64,000 nucleotides of DNA from Halothermothrix sp. (GTDB taxonomy: Bacteria; Bacillota; Halanaerobiia; DY22613): NCBI GenBank assembly GCA_016841825.1, contig JAENYK010000009.1:124001-188000 (forward strand), read 5' to 3'. This document shows, one piece after another, positions 12,801 to 21,875 of the stretch. Numbering within the stretch: position 1 is the stretch's first letter; the number at the start of each line of letters is the position of its first letter. The notes under the pieces were generated by a model that worked only from the letters and a program-made list of their open reading frames with translations, was not told the origin of the DNA and did not search any database. The translations under genes were made by a program, and so were the position numbers.

Positions 12801-15800
12801 TGTTCTTTAATAATCGGAGATTCTAAAAACTTATTCTGCCAGATTGTAAAATCTTTGTATTGAACTGGCCCAGGAATTAACTCTTTACCCTGATATAGAT
12901 CAAAGAGATCTCTTAGCATAATATCCATGGAAACTCCATCGGAAATAATGTGATGCATATCGAGCATAAAGAGAGTTTTATCCTGAGTCTTAGTAATACC
13001 TGCCCGTAATAATGGTGCCTGACTTAAGTCAAAAGGTCGGATAAATTTTTGAATAACCACCTTTAACTCTGTTTCAGCAGCCGCTAAATATTCTAAAGTA
13101 AAATCTACATCCTGATGAATCTTTTGAACTATTTCCCCACCCTGAAGGTAGAAAGATGTACGTAAAGATTCATGCAATCGGATTAATCCATTAAAAGCTT
13201 CTTCAAAGGTGGTTATATCTGGCGTGCCTTTCATTTCCATGACGATCGGTGCATTATAAGCTATACCACCTTTATCAAATCTGGTTAAGGTATACACCCG
13301 TTTTTGAGCTGCTGAAACCGGATAAAACTCCCTATCTTCGATTTTTGCAATGGCAGAATATGCCTTTATCTCTGCTTCTTTAATATATCTAACCATCTCT
13401 TTTAAGGTGCGTCTTTTAAAAACTTCCCGCAGTGGGAATTTGACCTCAAACTCTTTATTAACTCGGGAAACCAATAGAGTAGCATTTAAAGAATGACCTC
13501 CTACTTCAAAGAAATCACAATCTCTACTTACTCTGGTTAAATCCAAAACATCCTTCCAGATTGCCATCATCTTCTCTTCGGTAAGATTTTTCGGTTTTCC
13601 CTCATCAGAAATGGCTTCCACTCCTAATGTGAGTCCTAACAGAGCCTGGCGATCTATCTTACCATTAGATTTTAGAGGCATTTCGTTAAGGAAGATAAAA
13701 TGTGCCGGAATCATATAATCCGGAAGCTCAAGTGCCAAATACCCCCTTAACTCCTCCTCTGTTATATCCCCTGAATGAACCAGATATGCAGTCAGATATT
13801 TTACCCCCTGACTATCAGTCTGATCAGTAACAGCTACCTGTTGTATCCCGGAATATTTGAAAAGCCTTGTCTCTATCTCTCCAGGTTCAATCCGATATCC
13901 GCGAACTTTTACCTGATAATCAGCCCTACCAACAAATTCAATATTACCATCACTAAGCCATCTGCCAAGGTCGCCAGTTTTATACATTCTCTGCCCTGAT
14001 CTAAATGGGTCTGGAATAAATCGTTCTAAAGTCAGTTCACTGTTTGCCAGATAACCTCTGGCTACGCTATCACCCGATATATAGATTTCTCCAATAACGC
14101 CCACAGGCAATACTTCAAAATTCGTACTCAGAATATAAATTTGCAGATTACTTAAGGGACGACCAATCGGGACAGTCTCAAATTCATCTTCCATTTTAAA
14201 GAGGTAGGCAGTGGAGTCAACACAGCACTCTGTTGGTCCATAGATATTAGTAATCAGAGGTTGATAATCCCTGAACTTATCCAGGAAGTGTCTAACATTA
14301 TCCTGATAAAGACTATCTCCACCGATAATAAAATGTTTGACTGGCAGATCATCGACAATTAAAGATGCTTTAGCAATTAGACTTAAGTGCATCGGGGTTC
14401 CATCAGAGATACAAATATCATACTCATGATAAAACTCTACCAAACCTTCACCATCCCGACGGATATCTTCAGGAACAATATATAAACAATGACCAAATAA
14501 CAGGGCAGCAAAAATCTGTTGAACAGAAGCATCAAATATGTATGGTGCTACCAATGCAACCTTTAAACCTGAACCATATCTGGAATAAATATTCTCTTGT
14601 AGACCAACCAGTAGATTAATCATATTTCGATGTTCAACCATTACTCCTTTAGGAGTTCCTGTTGAGCCCGATGTATAGATTACATAGGCGAGATCAGTTG
14701 GTTTGTTTACTTTATCTATCAATGTTTTCTCAGTAATACGTAAACTTTTAGTGGAAAAACCTAATCTCTCAATCTCTATATCCAATTGATCCACATATTG
14801 GCTGTCCGAATGAAGTAATAGTTTACTCTGACTATCTTTTAACAGATATTCAATCCGGGCTTTGGGATATTCAAGGCCTATCGGCAAATACGCTCCTCCT
14901 GCCTTTAGAATCCCCATTATGCCAACTATCATTTCGATAGAGCGATCTGTCAGCAGACCAACCACCTGATCTCGGCCTACCCCTCTATCCCTTAATAAGT
15001 CAGCAACTCGATTAGACGCTTGATCTAATTCTTCATAAGTTAGTAGTTCACTGCCAGCACAGACTGCAAATTCTTCAGATGTTTTAAAAACCTGTTCTTC
15101 AAAAAGATCTATAATAGTTTTCTCTTTAGCATAGAATACCTGAGTATCATTAAAACTGTGAAGAATCTGAGTCCTTTCCGACTCTGAGAGAATATCTAAT
15201 TGACTCAAAGTTAGCTCTGGGTTCGCTACAATCTGCCTGAAAAGATTTATTAAATGCCCAGCAAACCTCTCCATCGCTGCCGGTTTAAACAATTGAGTAC
15301 AATATTCCAATTTAAAATTTAGCTTACCATCATCTTCATACGCTACGATGGTAATGTCAAATTTAGAGATGGTGTGTTTGACTTTAACAGGTTCAAACAC
15401 CAACTTACTTTGAGGAGTAATAATGTCTGTATCACTATACAGATATACATCCCCAGTATTCTGCAGAGCAAAAACTATGTCAAATAATGGGTTTCGACCG
15501 CTCTGTCTCTCCAACCCCAACTTTTCAACAAGAAGTTCAAACTGGTAATCTTGATTTTCGTATGCTTTAAGCGCATTCTCCTTAACATCATTAAGCGTTT
15601 GCGTATATGTTTTGTCTACAAAAAGAGAATTTCGCAGTGGCAGCATATTAACAAAACAACCCACTATCCCTGATAGATCAGCATGTTGTCTGCCAGCAAT
15701 AGGTGTACCGACGATAATGTCATCCTGACCGGTATATTTTGCTAATAATATATTAAAACCAGTAAGCAGAGTCATAAAAAGCGTTGCTTCATTGGCTTTA

Positions 15801-18800
15801 GATATACTTTTTAGCTCGGTAAAGATATCTTGATTTAAGGCAAATTCCACCTGGTCTCCTTCGTAACTCAATACCGCTGGTCTGGCGAAATCTGTTGACA
15901 TTTTTAGAATAGGGATCTCACCCGTAAACCTTTCTACCCAATATCTTTCCTGTTCTTTAATTCGCTCAGAATTTAAAGCCTGATTCTGCCAGAACGCAAA
16001 ATCTTTGTATTGAATCGTCAGTTCAGACAAGGGATTCCCCTGATATAATTGATCAATCTCACTAAAGATAATCTCCATAGATATCGCATCAGATATAATA
16101 TGATGGATATCCAGCATAAAGAGATAACTGGCTTCAAATTTAGCAATCTCCACTCTAAATAAGGGTGCCTGCTGTAAATCAAAGGGGCGGACAAACCCTT
16201 CGATAGTCTTTATGACCTCATCTTTTTCTATCTCAGAGAATCCGACTTCAAACCGAACCTCTTGATGAACTCTTTGAACAATCACATCATCTATAACATC
16301 AAAAGACGTCCGGAGTGAATCATGTCTTCTGACTATTTCTTTAAAAACTCCGGTTAAGCGTTCAAGATCTAATTCGCCGTTGATAATTTTAATTACAGGA
16401 GCGTTATAGTAAATGCTGTAATTTTGTGCCTCACTGATAACATAAAGACGTTTTTGAGCAGAGGAGACCTGGTAATATTCCTGTTCAGGAACCTGTCTAA
16501 TTGCATAAAACTCCTTCCTTTCCAGCTCGCGGACGACAGCGGCAACTTCCTTTAATATCCGACGTTTGAAGACTTCCCGCAATGGGAATTTGACATTAAA
16601 CTCCTTATTAATCTTGCTCACTAGAACAGTTGCATTTAGTGAGTGACCCCCATGTTCAAAGAAATCATCTTCCACACCCACTTTTTCAACACTTAATACA
16701 TCTTCCCAGAGCTCAATCATTCTGGCTTCAACATAATCTACTGGGGCAGTTTTAACAAAAGTGACCTTGCTCTCCAACTCAGGTTCAGGTAATGCCCGTC
16801 GATCAATTTTTCCACTGGGGGTTAAAGGTAATTCAGTTATCTGCACAAAGACTGAAGGAATCATATATTCAGGTAACTCTGCTGTCAGATAGTCTTTTAA
16901 TTCAGTTGCTTCTATCAATCTATCGAAGACGACATAAGCACAGAGATACTTAAACCCGTCAGCACCAATTTTAGCCACCACAACGGCCTTTGTTACTGCC
17001 TGATGTCCAACAAGTCTGGCCTCAACCTCACCTAACTCTATCCGAAAACCACGAATTTTTACCTGATAATCAGCCCGTCCGATGAATTCAATATTGCCAT
17101 CTCTCAGTCTGCGGGCAAGGTCACCAGTCTTGTACATCTTCTCACCTGGTTCATAGGGATTTGTGACAAAACGCTCTTCAGTTAATTCAGGATTTGACAG
17201 ATAACCCCTGGCCATTCCAGCTCCGGAAATAAAGATCTCCCCCACAGCCCCGACAGGTAACATCTCCAAATTTCTTCCAAGAATATATATCCTTTCATTG
17301 GCTAGCGGAGACCCAATAGTTACGGTTCCACTATCAGTTAATTCCAGAGGATTAATCAGATAAGCAGTAGAGTCAACACAGCACTCAGTTGGTCCATATA
17401 CATTATGAATTTTTGGTTGATCTTTTATTAGCTCCCAAAAATTTTTTACCTCTTTTTGATACAAAACCTCGCCACCCACGATGAAATGCTTAACTGGTAT
17501 CTCCGTAATCTCAGAATTAAAAACCATATTCATCTGACTGATATGGGTAGGAGTCAGGTCAGAAACCTCAATCTGATACTTATTATAAAATTCAAATAAA
17601 TCCGCCCCATTTTTTCGGGTTTCTTCAGGTACTATGTATAGGGTATGGCCTGGAAGCAAACTCCCAAAAATTTGTTGTACAGAGGCATCGAAAACATAAG
17701 GTGCCACTAAGGCAATGTTTAATGGTTTATTATACTGATAATAGATAGTCTGCTCCAAACCAGTTATCAGGCTAAGTACACTCCTGTGCTCGATCATTAC
17801 TCCTTTAGGATTACCTGTCGAGCCAGAAGTATAGATGATGTATGCCAGATCATGCGAACTATTAATTAACTCTGGATTATGTTGATCATTAAAATGGAAG
17901 TCATTAGAATAGATATCCTCAATTATTAATGTCTCTACCTCTGCAAATTGTAGATTTTCAACTAATTTTTTCTGACTAAGAAGTATTTTCGAATTGCTGT
18001 TTTCAAGCATAAACTTAATTCTCTCTCTGGGATAATCAATGGCAATAGGTAAATAAGCTCCACCTGATTTTAAAACACCGATGATCCCCACTATCATATC
18101 CACACTGCGCTCAAATACCAAGCCGATAATAGTGTCCGGAGATACTCCCTTTGTACGTAAGCCTTTAGCTACTGAGTTAGCCCGCTGATTTAATTGAGCA
18201 TAAGTTAAAGTCTCTGTACCATCACTAACAGCAGTCCTATCTGGTGATTTTAAAACTTGCTCTTCGAAAACCTGTTGGATAGTCTTATCACTGTCAAATT
18301 CTATTCTGGTATTGTTAAATTCATTTATTAAGATATTCTTTTCCTCTGAAGAGAGCATCTCAATTTTGGAGAGAGTTATTTCAGGATTTTTGATAACCTC
18401 CCCGATAGTGGTGATCAGATAATTGGCCATTCGGGCGATGGTCTCTTCAGAAAATATATCGGTACTATATTCCCAGTCAAAACTGATAGTTAACCCATCC
18501 AGAAAAGCGTTAAAAGTAACATCAAAAACAGAAGCCTGTTTAACATATTCACCCTGCACAAACTGAACATCACCGGTTGTCTTTAAAGATCTATCCACGT
18601 TTTGCATAACCAGCACTGCATCTACTAATGGACTACGCTCTAAGGTTCCCGGAATGTTTAACCTTTCTACCAGGGTATCAAACTGATAGTCCTGATTTTC
18701 ATATGCTGTAAGTAATATTTCTTTAATTTCCAGCAAAAATTCCCGAAAAGTTTTTCTTCCTTCAGGCTTATTGCGTACTGCTAAGATATTGACAAACATA

Positions 18801-21649
18801 CCGAATAAATCTAAGACATCCGGATGGGATCTGCCAGGTACAGAGACTCCCAAAATCAGATCCTCCTGTCCAGTACATCTGGCCAACACTGTACTCATCA
18901 ACGCGTAGAGCAGCATATAGATTGTAAGATTATGTTCGTTGGCTAAGTGATTAAGGTCAGCAAAAAGCTCTGCATCCAGGCTAAATTTATACCGATCACC
19001 CCGATAACTCCGTAATGTTGGTCGTGAATAATCTATGGGCAGATTTAAAATGGGAATCTCATCTGCAAAAACCTGCAGCCAGTACTTCTCCATTCTCTGA
19101 TAATCTTCTCTCATAAAAAATCTGGTTTGCCAACTAGCAAAGTCTTTGTACTGAACCTTAAGTTCTGGCAAAACTCCACCACTGTACAGGAGGAACATTT
19201 CCTTAATAAATATCTCAATAGAGCTGGCATCAGCAATAATATGGTGTACATCACAGATGAGTATATGTTTAGATCCAAGCTGCAGAAGGCATGCTTTAAA
19301 CAATGGTGCCTTACTTAAGTCAAAAGGTTGAACAAAATCTCTAACAGTTCTCTCCAACTCGTTTTTGGAGATTTGATAGTAAGGGAGGTTAAAATATACT
19401 TCCTCCCAGATCTTCTGGACTGGCTCTTCACCCATTATTTCAAAAGATGTTCTGAGAGATTCATGTCGCTCGATAAGGGTATTGAACACTTGAGTAAGGC
19501 GTTTTATATCTATTTTCCCCTCAATTGTGATCATAAATGGCAGGTTGTAGCCGGTATGGTCTACTCCGATCTGGTTAGCAGCGAAGACCCTTTTTTGAGC
19601 AGCAGATACAGAATAATATGCTTCTTGAGACAAACGTTGTATGGAGGGATTTGCACTTTTCTCTAGACTGTCAATATAAACTGCTATCTCTTTCACAGTA
19701 GGTGCAGTGAATAGTTTTCTAAGTGGAATTAGTACATCAAATGCTTCTTCAACAGCAAAGATTAATGAAGCAGCTTTTAGTGAGTTCAGACCAAGATGAA
19801 TAAGATTATCCCCAATCCCTATCCTATCAGTATCCAGGACTTTACTAACTAAATGGGTCACAATTTTTTCATTTTTAGTTGTTGGTTCTTCAATCTTTCT
19901 TGAAGAGAGTACCTCGATAATCCTGGATTCAACCTCATCAATCACCTGCTTATATTCCCCATCCATGTATGATTGGACGAACTTATATCTTTGAAGTTTC
20001 CCACTTGTTGTCCGTAAAATTTGTTTGACCGGAATAACATAAGTGATCTCAATTCCTATTTTTGAAAGAATAAATTCTTTTAATTCAATCGCCAGTGGAA
20101 TAAAGCTATCCAGATTTTTTCTAAATAACACACAGGCCAAAATGATCTCTCGCTGATCTTGATGATCAGTAAACCCACAGAAGACAATTTTATTCAATTC
20201 AATCCCCTGAAGTTCTAATGCTACCTCTTCTAAGTCACTGGGGTAATAGTTCTGACCATTAACGAAGATAATATCCTTTGCCCTGCCAGTGAAAAATAAG
20301 CGTCCATCCCTTAGAAAACCCAGGTCGCCAGTATTCAACCATCTATCTTCGGTCATAACTTTACTTGTCGCTGCGGGGTTTTTATAGTATCCCTGAGTGA
20401 CATTTTCACCCCTAATCTGCACAAAACCGACTGTGCCTTCCGGTAGTTCACGATTATGGGCATCACAAATTCTAAGGTACACATCAATTAAGGGTTGGCC
20501 TAATTCAACCAGGGCGATACCATTAACATCGTTTTTCTCAACTTCTTCTACCACTTCACCTACAGAAAGAGAATTACGATTGAGATAAATAGATTTAAAC
20601 TCAGTATCAATGTTATCAAGACTAACTACTAAACTGGCTTCAGCCATTCCATATGCAGGAAGCATGGATATCCTTTTTAACCCATACTTACTCATCTCAG
20701 CCAAAAACTCATTAGTCAAATCGGTTGAAATAGGTTCAGCCCCATTAAAAATCAAACGGACATGAGATAAATCCCATTCCTGATGCTTATCTGGTTTATA
20801 TTGTTTTAGAAAATGTCTAAAACCAAAGTTTGGAGAAGCTAAAATTGTAGCTTGATGCTCATTCACTTTATGCATCCAGACAAGGGGATGGCGCACAAAT
20901 AAATTGGTATCCATAATGTTCTGATCACAAGTAACAAAAGTAGGAACCAAATGCCAACCGATAATCCCCATGTCATGTGTTAAAGGCATCCAATTTAAGT
21001 AACTATCATTATCAGTTGGTCTAGTTGTCTGGATAATTGAATTAATATTTACTAGTAAATTTTTGTGAGTAAGCATGACCCCTTTTGGATCGCCAGTAGA
21101 TCCAGAGGAAAATTGGATAAAGGCAAGATCTGAAGGTAGTGGATCAAAAATTGTCCCATATTTATTGATATTTTTCTCAAGACAAGAGGTGAAGATAAAA
21201 TGTTTTTTAAGTGGGAGGATAATTTCTAAACCATCTTCTGTATTTTTAAAATATTTTGTAAGATTCTCATAGCTATCTTCCGATCCAATAATCTTTGGTT
21301 TTTCTAAAAATTTCCATATACTGATCAACTTTAACCTGTGTTCATCATTATGCCCAGTGGTTATCGGAACAGGTATGATTCCTCCTAATAAACAGGCCCA
21401 GAAAGTTACGATAAAATCATAGTTATCATCCAACTGAAAGATAAGTTTGCTATCTTGTTTTAATCCATACTCTTCCTGTAAATGGTAGAGCATTTTACAG
21501 GATAGATCATAAAGTTCACTGTAAGTGATAAGATTCTCCCTGTTCTGAGTATCGATAAATCTAATCACTTTTGCATCTAAATTTTCACCATACTTAAAGA
21601 TATCAGTCAAATTTTGATATCTAACTAGCAGATTACTATCAGCCATCAC
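3845..21649 (-). CDS. Lipopeptide NRPS: FAAL-ACP-(C-A-T)x5
   Basis: A 5,934-residue initiating synthetase. Residues 1-600 are a fatty acyl-AMP ligase (SSGSTGDPKGV near 184; PAYGMAEA), followed by a carrier with phosphopantetheine Ser623 (LGLNSL). Five C-A-T modules follow: first C-domain His at about 802, 1849, 2899, 3940 and 4994; A-domain core A3 near 1275, 2329, 3379, 4432 and 5469; carrier Ser at 1670, 2720, 3761, 4815 and 5867. Specificity residues read by alignment to the GrsA pocket: A1 DAQDIGVVD (Gln-like), A2 DAQDIGIVD (Gln-like), A3 and A4 DLTKIGEVG (Asn-like), A5 DAQDIGVVD (Gln-like). No epimerization or thioesterase domain is present, and the C-terminus is an acidic tail ending EEEFDF, which fits docking to a second subunit. 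Start: AAGGAGGT precedes both the GTG at 21649 and an ATG at 21646; either is possible. The specificities are predictions. Confidence 0.96.
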   Translation of the reverse strand: MMADSNLLVRYQNLTDIFKYGENLDAKVIRFIDTQNRENLITYSELYDLSCKMLYHLQEEYGLKQDSKLIFQLDDNYDFIVTFWACLLGGIIPVPITTGHNDEHRLKLISIWKFLEKPKIIGSEDSYENLTKYFKNTEDGLEIILPLKKHFIFTSCLEKNINKYGTIFDPLPSDLAFIQFSSGSTGDPKGVMLTHKNLLVNINSIIQTTRPTDNDSYLNWMPLTHDMGIIGWHLVPTFVTCDQNIMDTNLFVRHPLVWMHKVNEHQATILASPNFGFRHFLKQYKPDKHQEWDLSHVRLIFNGAEPISTDLTNEFLAEMSKYGLKRISMLPAYGMAEASLVVSLDNIDTEFKSIYLNRNSLSVGEVVEEVEKNDVNGIALVELGQPLIDVYLRICDAHNRELPEGTVGFVQIRGENVTQGYYKNPAATSKVMTEDRWLNTGDLGFLRDGRLFFTGRAKDIIFVNGQNYYPSDLEEVALELQGIELNKIVFCGFTDHQDQREIILACVLFRKNLDSFIPLAIELKEFILSKIGIEITYVIPVKQILRTTSGKLQRYKFVQSYMDGEYKQVIDEVESRIIEVLSSRKIEEPTTKNEKIVTHLVSKVLDTDRIGIGDNLIHLGLNSLKAASLIFAVEEAFDVLIPLRKLFTAPTVKEIAVYIDSLEKSANPSIQRLSQEAYYSVSAAQKRVFAANQIGVDHTGYNLPFMITIEGKIDIKRLTQVFNTLIERHESLRTSFEIMGEEPVQKIWEEVYFNLPYYQISKNELERTVRDFVQPFDLSKAPLFKACLLQLGSKHILICDVHHIIADASSIEIFIKEMFLLYSGGVLPELKVQYKDFASWQTRFFMREDYQRMEKYWLQVFADEIPILNLPIDYSRPTLRSYRGDRYKFSLDAELFADLNHLANEHNLTIYMLLYALMSTVLARCTGQEDLILGVSVPGRSHPDVLDLFGMFVNILAVRNKPEGRKTFREFLLEIKEILLTAYENQDYQFDTLVERLNIPGTLERSPLVDAVLVMQNVDRSLKTTGDVQFVQGEYVKQASVFDVTFNAFLDGLTISFDWEYSTDIFSEETIARMANYLITTIGEVIKNPEITLSKIEMLSSEEKNILINEFNNTRIEFDSDKTIQQVFEEQVLKSPDRTAVSDGTETLTYAQLNQRANSVAKGLRTKGVSPDTIIGLVFERSVDMIVGIIGVLKSGGAYLPIAIDYPRERIKFMLENSNSKILLSQKKLVENLQFAEVETLIIEDIYSNDFHFNDQHNPELINSSHDLAYIIYTSGSTGNPKGVMIEHRSVLSLITGLEQTIYYQYNKPLNIALVAPYVFDASVQQIFGSLLPGHTLYIVPEETRKNGADLFEFYNKYQIEVSDLTPTHISQMNMVFNSEITEIPVKHFIVGGEVLYQKEVKNFWELIKDQPKIHNVYGPTECCVDSTAYLINPLELTDSGTVTIGSPLANERIYILGRNLEMLPVGAVGEIFISGAGMARGYLSNPELTEERFVTNPYEPGEKMYKTGDLARRLRDGNIEFIGRADYQVKIRGFRIELGEVEARLVGHQAVTKAVVVAKIGADGFKYLCAYVVFDRLIEATELKDYLTAELPEYMIPSVFVQITELPLTPSGKIDRRALPEPELESKVTFVKTAPVDYVEARMIELWEDVLSVEKVGVEDDFFEHGGHSLNATVLVSKINKEFNVKFPLREVFKRRILKEVAAVVRELERKEFYAIRQVPEQEYYQVSSAQKRLYVISEAQNYSIYYNAPVIKIINGELDLERLTGVFKEIVRRHDSLRTSFDVIDDVIVQRVHQEVRFEVGFSEIEKDEVIKTIEGFVRPFDLQQAPLFRVEIAKFEASYLFMLDIHHIISDAISMEIIFSEIDQLYQGNPLSELTIQYKDFAFWQNQALNSERIKEQERYWVERFTGEIPILKMSTDFARPAVLSYEGDQVEFALNQDIFTELKSISKANEATLFMTLLTGFNILLAKYTGQDDIIVGTPIAGRQHADLSGIVGCFVNMLPLRNSLFVDKTYTQTLNDVKENALKAYENQDYQFELLVEKLGLERQSGRNPLFDIVFALQNTGDVYLYSDTDIITPQSKLVFEPVKVKHTISKFDITIVAYEDDGKLNFKLEYCTQLFKPAAMERFAGHLINLFRQIVANPELTLSQLDILSESERTQILHSFNDTQVFYAKEKTIIDLFEEQVFKTSEEFAVCAGSELLTYEELDQASNRVADLLRDRGVGRDQVVGLLTDRSIEMIVGIMGILKAGGAYLPIGLEYPKARIEYLLKDSQSKLLLHSDSQYVDQLDIEIERLGFSTKSLRITEKTLIDKVNKPTDLAYVIYTSGSTGTPKGVMVEHRNMINLLVGLQENIYSRYGSGLKVALVAPYIFDASVQQIFAALLFGHCLYIVPEDIRRDGEGLVEFYHEYDICISDGTPMHLSLIAKASLIVDDLPVKHFIIGGDSLYQDNVRHFLDKFRDYQPLITNIYGPTECCVDSTAYLFKMEDEFETVPIGRPLSNLQIYILSTNFEVLPVGVIGEIYISGDSVARGYLANSELTLERFIPDPFRSGQRMYKTGDLGRWLSDGNIEFVGRADYQVKVRGYRIEPGEIETRLFKYSGIQQVAVTDQTDSQGVKYLTAYLVHSGDITEEELRGYLALELPDYMIPAHFIFLNEMPLKSNGKIDRQALLGLTLGVEAISDEGKPKNLTEEKMMAIWKDVLDLTRVSRDCDFFEVGGHSLNATLLVSRVNKEFEVKFPLREVFKRRTLKEMVRYIKEAEIKAYSAIAKIEDREFYPVSAAQKRVYTLTRFDKGGIAYNAPIVMEMKGTPDITTFEEAFNGLIRLHESLRTSFYLQGGEIVQKIHQDVDFTLEYLAAAETELKVVIQKFIRPFDLSQAPLLRAGITKTQDKTLFMLDMHHIISDGVSMDIMLRDLFDLYQGKELIPGPVQYKDFTIWQNKFLESPIIKEQEEYWLNSFTGDLPTLNLPTDFPWPSVMTFAGDNLKFVLDQKLFEALKRLTRKEDVTLFMTLLASFNVLMAKYSGQDDIIIGTPVAGRRHAELERIVGSFINTLALRNQPASEKTFRAFLSEVKENAISAFENQDYQFDMLVDKLGLERNMSRNPLFDVMCVLQNANDFSIYTRNLTNFGTDNLRIFNYDYEYPISKFSLVLVAYEIENELHFRLDYSTALFKRETIVKMIEYFINLLKAVVQYPEIGLANIRLISGEERKRLLYDFNQTKVQYPLTKTVHRLFEEQVLKTPKQIAAISEDTSITYYELNEKANQLARKLKVKGVKSEQIVGVMVHASIEALIGIFAVLKAGGAYLPIDPDYPVARIDYILQDSDTQLLLTQNSFRSKLLSDCAVLYLDDAKLYTGDGTNLSTVYSSTNLIYVIYTSGSTGRPKGTLIEHQAVVNYLIWAKRVYLQGERCDFPLYSSLAFDLTVTSIYLPLLSASKIIIYTSDKREMLIGKIISEDRVDIIKLTPAHLKVMAGLELAASKVKKLIVGGEALKTDLAAEIYQKFGGEIEIYNEYGPTETVVGCMIYRYQPEKDRGLTVPIGIPADNAQIYLLDSTLEPVGVGLPGEIYIAGDGVGRGYLNQPELTEERFIGNPFIEGWRMYRTGDSGRMLSDGNIEFLGRLDQQIKLRGYRIELAEIEEQLRSYEGIKEAVVIDERDTAGEIYLSGYVIGEGEYLSIEEIRKYLLARLPEYMIPGEIIEIEKIPLTINGKLDRQALMELKKSVGEEKELPRTEVEAKLLAIWEEVLGRELGIADNFFAHGGQSIKATQLIARINQRMNVELSLMEVFMRPTVAEMAAVIEELQESLYESIEPIPEAEYYQVSAAQQRIYTLAMMDKDGISYNAPVVLEIDELIDILRLESAFKALVTRHEALRTGFTMVEDKVVQKILPEVDFAIEFIEVEESAVKEIINTFIRPFDLENAPLLRVGVVRTPERMLLMLDIHHIIADAVSMKVIFTELNALYEGIDLEPLEIHYKDFAVWQNELFLSDKLKNQEEYWLEEFTGEIPILNLPTDFKRPAVMSFEGDSIYFALDKELTIELNQFTIEREMTLFMTLFAVFNILLAKYSAQEDIIIGTPTAGRRHADLENIIGMFVNTLALRNYPVMKKTCEEFLDEVKESSLKAFDNQDYQFDMLIEKLELKRDTAHTPLFDVMFAFQNATDVQGYLEESGLKFIPYDFEYKIAKFNLVLVAYEMDDRIHFKFDYSTALFKRTTVEIMGRYFVNILRSLIANPNTVLQDIQLITEEERTKLIYEFNATESEYPEERTIQQLFAEQVDQTPDCLAVVNDREVTYKELDVLSDQLARMLVVKGVKEESIVGIMADHSIELIVGILGILKANGAFLPIDPDYPEKRIKYLLTDSGCKVLLTQSHLLDGITEYVENHMGEDRPGKDSAEDNFTGEVICLDNLEKSITGEGELTGGCGPENLAYVIYTSGSTGLPKGTLVQQRGVVNYITWAKKVYLEGEQISVPLYSSIAFDLTITSIFVPLLSGNRIVIYDAKDKGGVITKIIEEDRVDLIKLTPAHLKIIQELDVQNSRLKTLIVGGENLGTELANRIYHKFAGNLRIYNEYGPTETVVGCMIHRYNPELDNGSSVPIGKPADNVAIYLLDANLEPVGIGIPGELYISGDGVSRGYLNQPELTEERFTGNPFIEGWRMYRTGDSGRMLSDGNIEFLGRLDQQIKLRGYRIELAEIEEQLRSYEGIKEAVVIDERDTAGEIYLSGYVIGEGEYLSIEEIRKYLLARLPEYMIPGEIIEIEKIPLTINGKLDRQALMELKKSVGEEKELPRTEVEAKLLAIWEEVLGRELGIADNFFAHGGQSIKATQLIARINQRMNVELSLMEVFMRPTVAEMAAVIEELQESLYESIEPIPEAEYYQVSAAQRRIYSLTMFDRNSIIYNVPVVLEIGNSFNLARLENAFKEMIKRHEAFRTSFTIIDGNLVQQVLSEVDFAIESIEAEELTVEEIINKFIRPFDFEQAPLLRVGVIRTSERTLLIFDVHHIITDAVSIKVIYTELSAFYAGEDLEPLNVQYKDFAAWQNGLLQSAEIKDQEEYWLNKFAGEIPVLNLPTDFIRPSVPDLTGDLVKFVLDRQLTTELKEFGAKKEVTLFMSLLASFNILLAKYSNNEDVIVGTPIAGRRHVDLENIIGIFINTLALRNYPESNKTFEEFLAEVKQSSVEAFDNQDYQFDTLVDKLVLKRDLGHSPLFDVMFALQNATDEIEYNEESELNLKPYNFEYKTAIYDLVLVAFEMNNQLHFRLEYSTDLFKHDTIMTMAQCYINIIHEVLKNPQIYLQDIALISEDYRDELIYQFNKTEVKYCKDRTIQQLFTEQVISNPTAPALCAEGITLTYEELDEKTNQLACLLKEKGVGSNQIVGLFTDRSVEMVIGILGVLKAGGAYLPLDLVYPVSRIEFMLKDSSCKLLLHTDRELSIRLSSDLGIEFIHLESEALLYTKEEELENLSKPTDLAYVIYTSGSTGNPKGVMIEHRNVLNLMVGLKANIYTYHGSGLNVALVAPYIFDASVQQIFAALLFGHCLFIVPEEIRKDGTELVEFYRQYNIQISDGTPTHLRMISEALNNDTSSLEKGLPVERFIIGGDVLYQDSVRDFMSRFKAVKPLVTNVYGPTECSVDAAAYDFNPLDESSTVSLGRPLSNVQIYILDKALKPVPIGVVGAIYISGDGLARGYLANQELTAERFMLNPFIPGERMYSTGDLGRWLTTGNIEFIGRSDYQVKIRGFRIELGEIEAKLLKHPGVKQAVVTDKVDRQGIKYLVLYYVSAETVAEEELRNYLALKLPEYMIPTYFVELTELPLKSNGKIDHQALKDLVLEVETTQSAEPPKNSTEEKLVEIWREVFDEAVLIHRNSDFFELGGHSLNAVLMVSRVTKEFGIKLSLREVFKRRTLQDIAEYISDAVALEPELGDNVNQRTETKIDEIEEEFDF
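7029..7765. repeat. 737-bp near-identical direct repeat, copy in NRPS module 4
   Basis: This segment matches 10191-10927 at a constant offset of 3,162 bp. By eye I find only two differences (7082 and 7725; the latter makes Thr versus Ile). It encodes the C-terminal A subdomain, the whole carrier domain and the first residues of the next C domain. Outside the limits the two modules diverge at once, which is the mark of recent duplication or gene conversion. Confidence 0.93.
10191..10927. repeat. 737-bp near-identical direct repeat, copy in NRPS module 3
   Basis: Partner of 7029-7765. It covers the A8-A10 part of the A domain, carrier Ser3761 and the start of the following C domain. Both carriers have the GGQSIKA active site while the other carriers of this protein have GGHSLNA, so the pair forms its own subgroup. 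Confidence 0.93.
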
Positions 21650-21875
21650 TCAAACCTCCTTCAATTTAATTCTAAACTTAGTTACAAATTATCAGAATAA
21701 AGATTCGCTTTCTCCGCATAAGGGAAGATTCAAGACTATATTAAACGACAATAAAAGAGGAGTTTTGCTCTTGTTGAATCATGAATAAAACCTTTGTTTA
21801 ATAATCTCAGTTAAAAGAGTGGATAGCTTCACCAGTCAGAAATTATCCTAAATCTACATGCTCAGAAATGAACTC

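Noticed and set aside
21650-21875. Separate promoter for the large NRPS
   Set aside because: No -35/-10 pair of convincing quality; co-transcription from 23640 is simpler.
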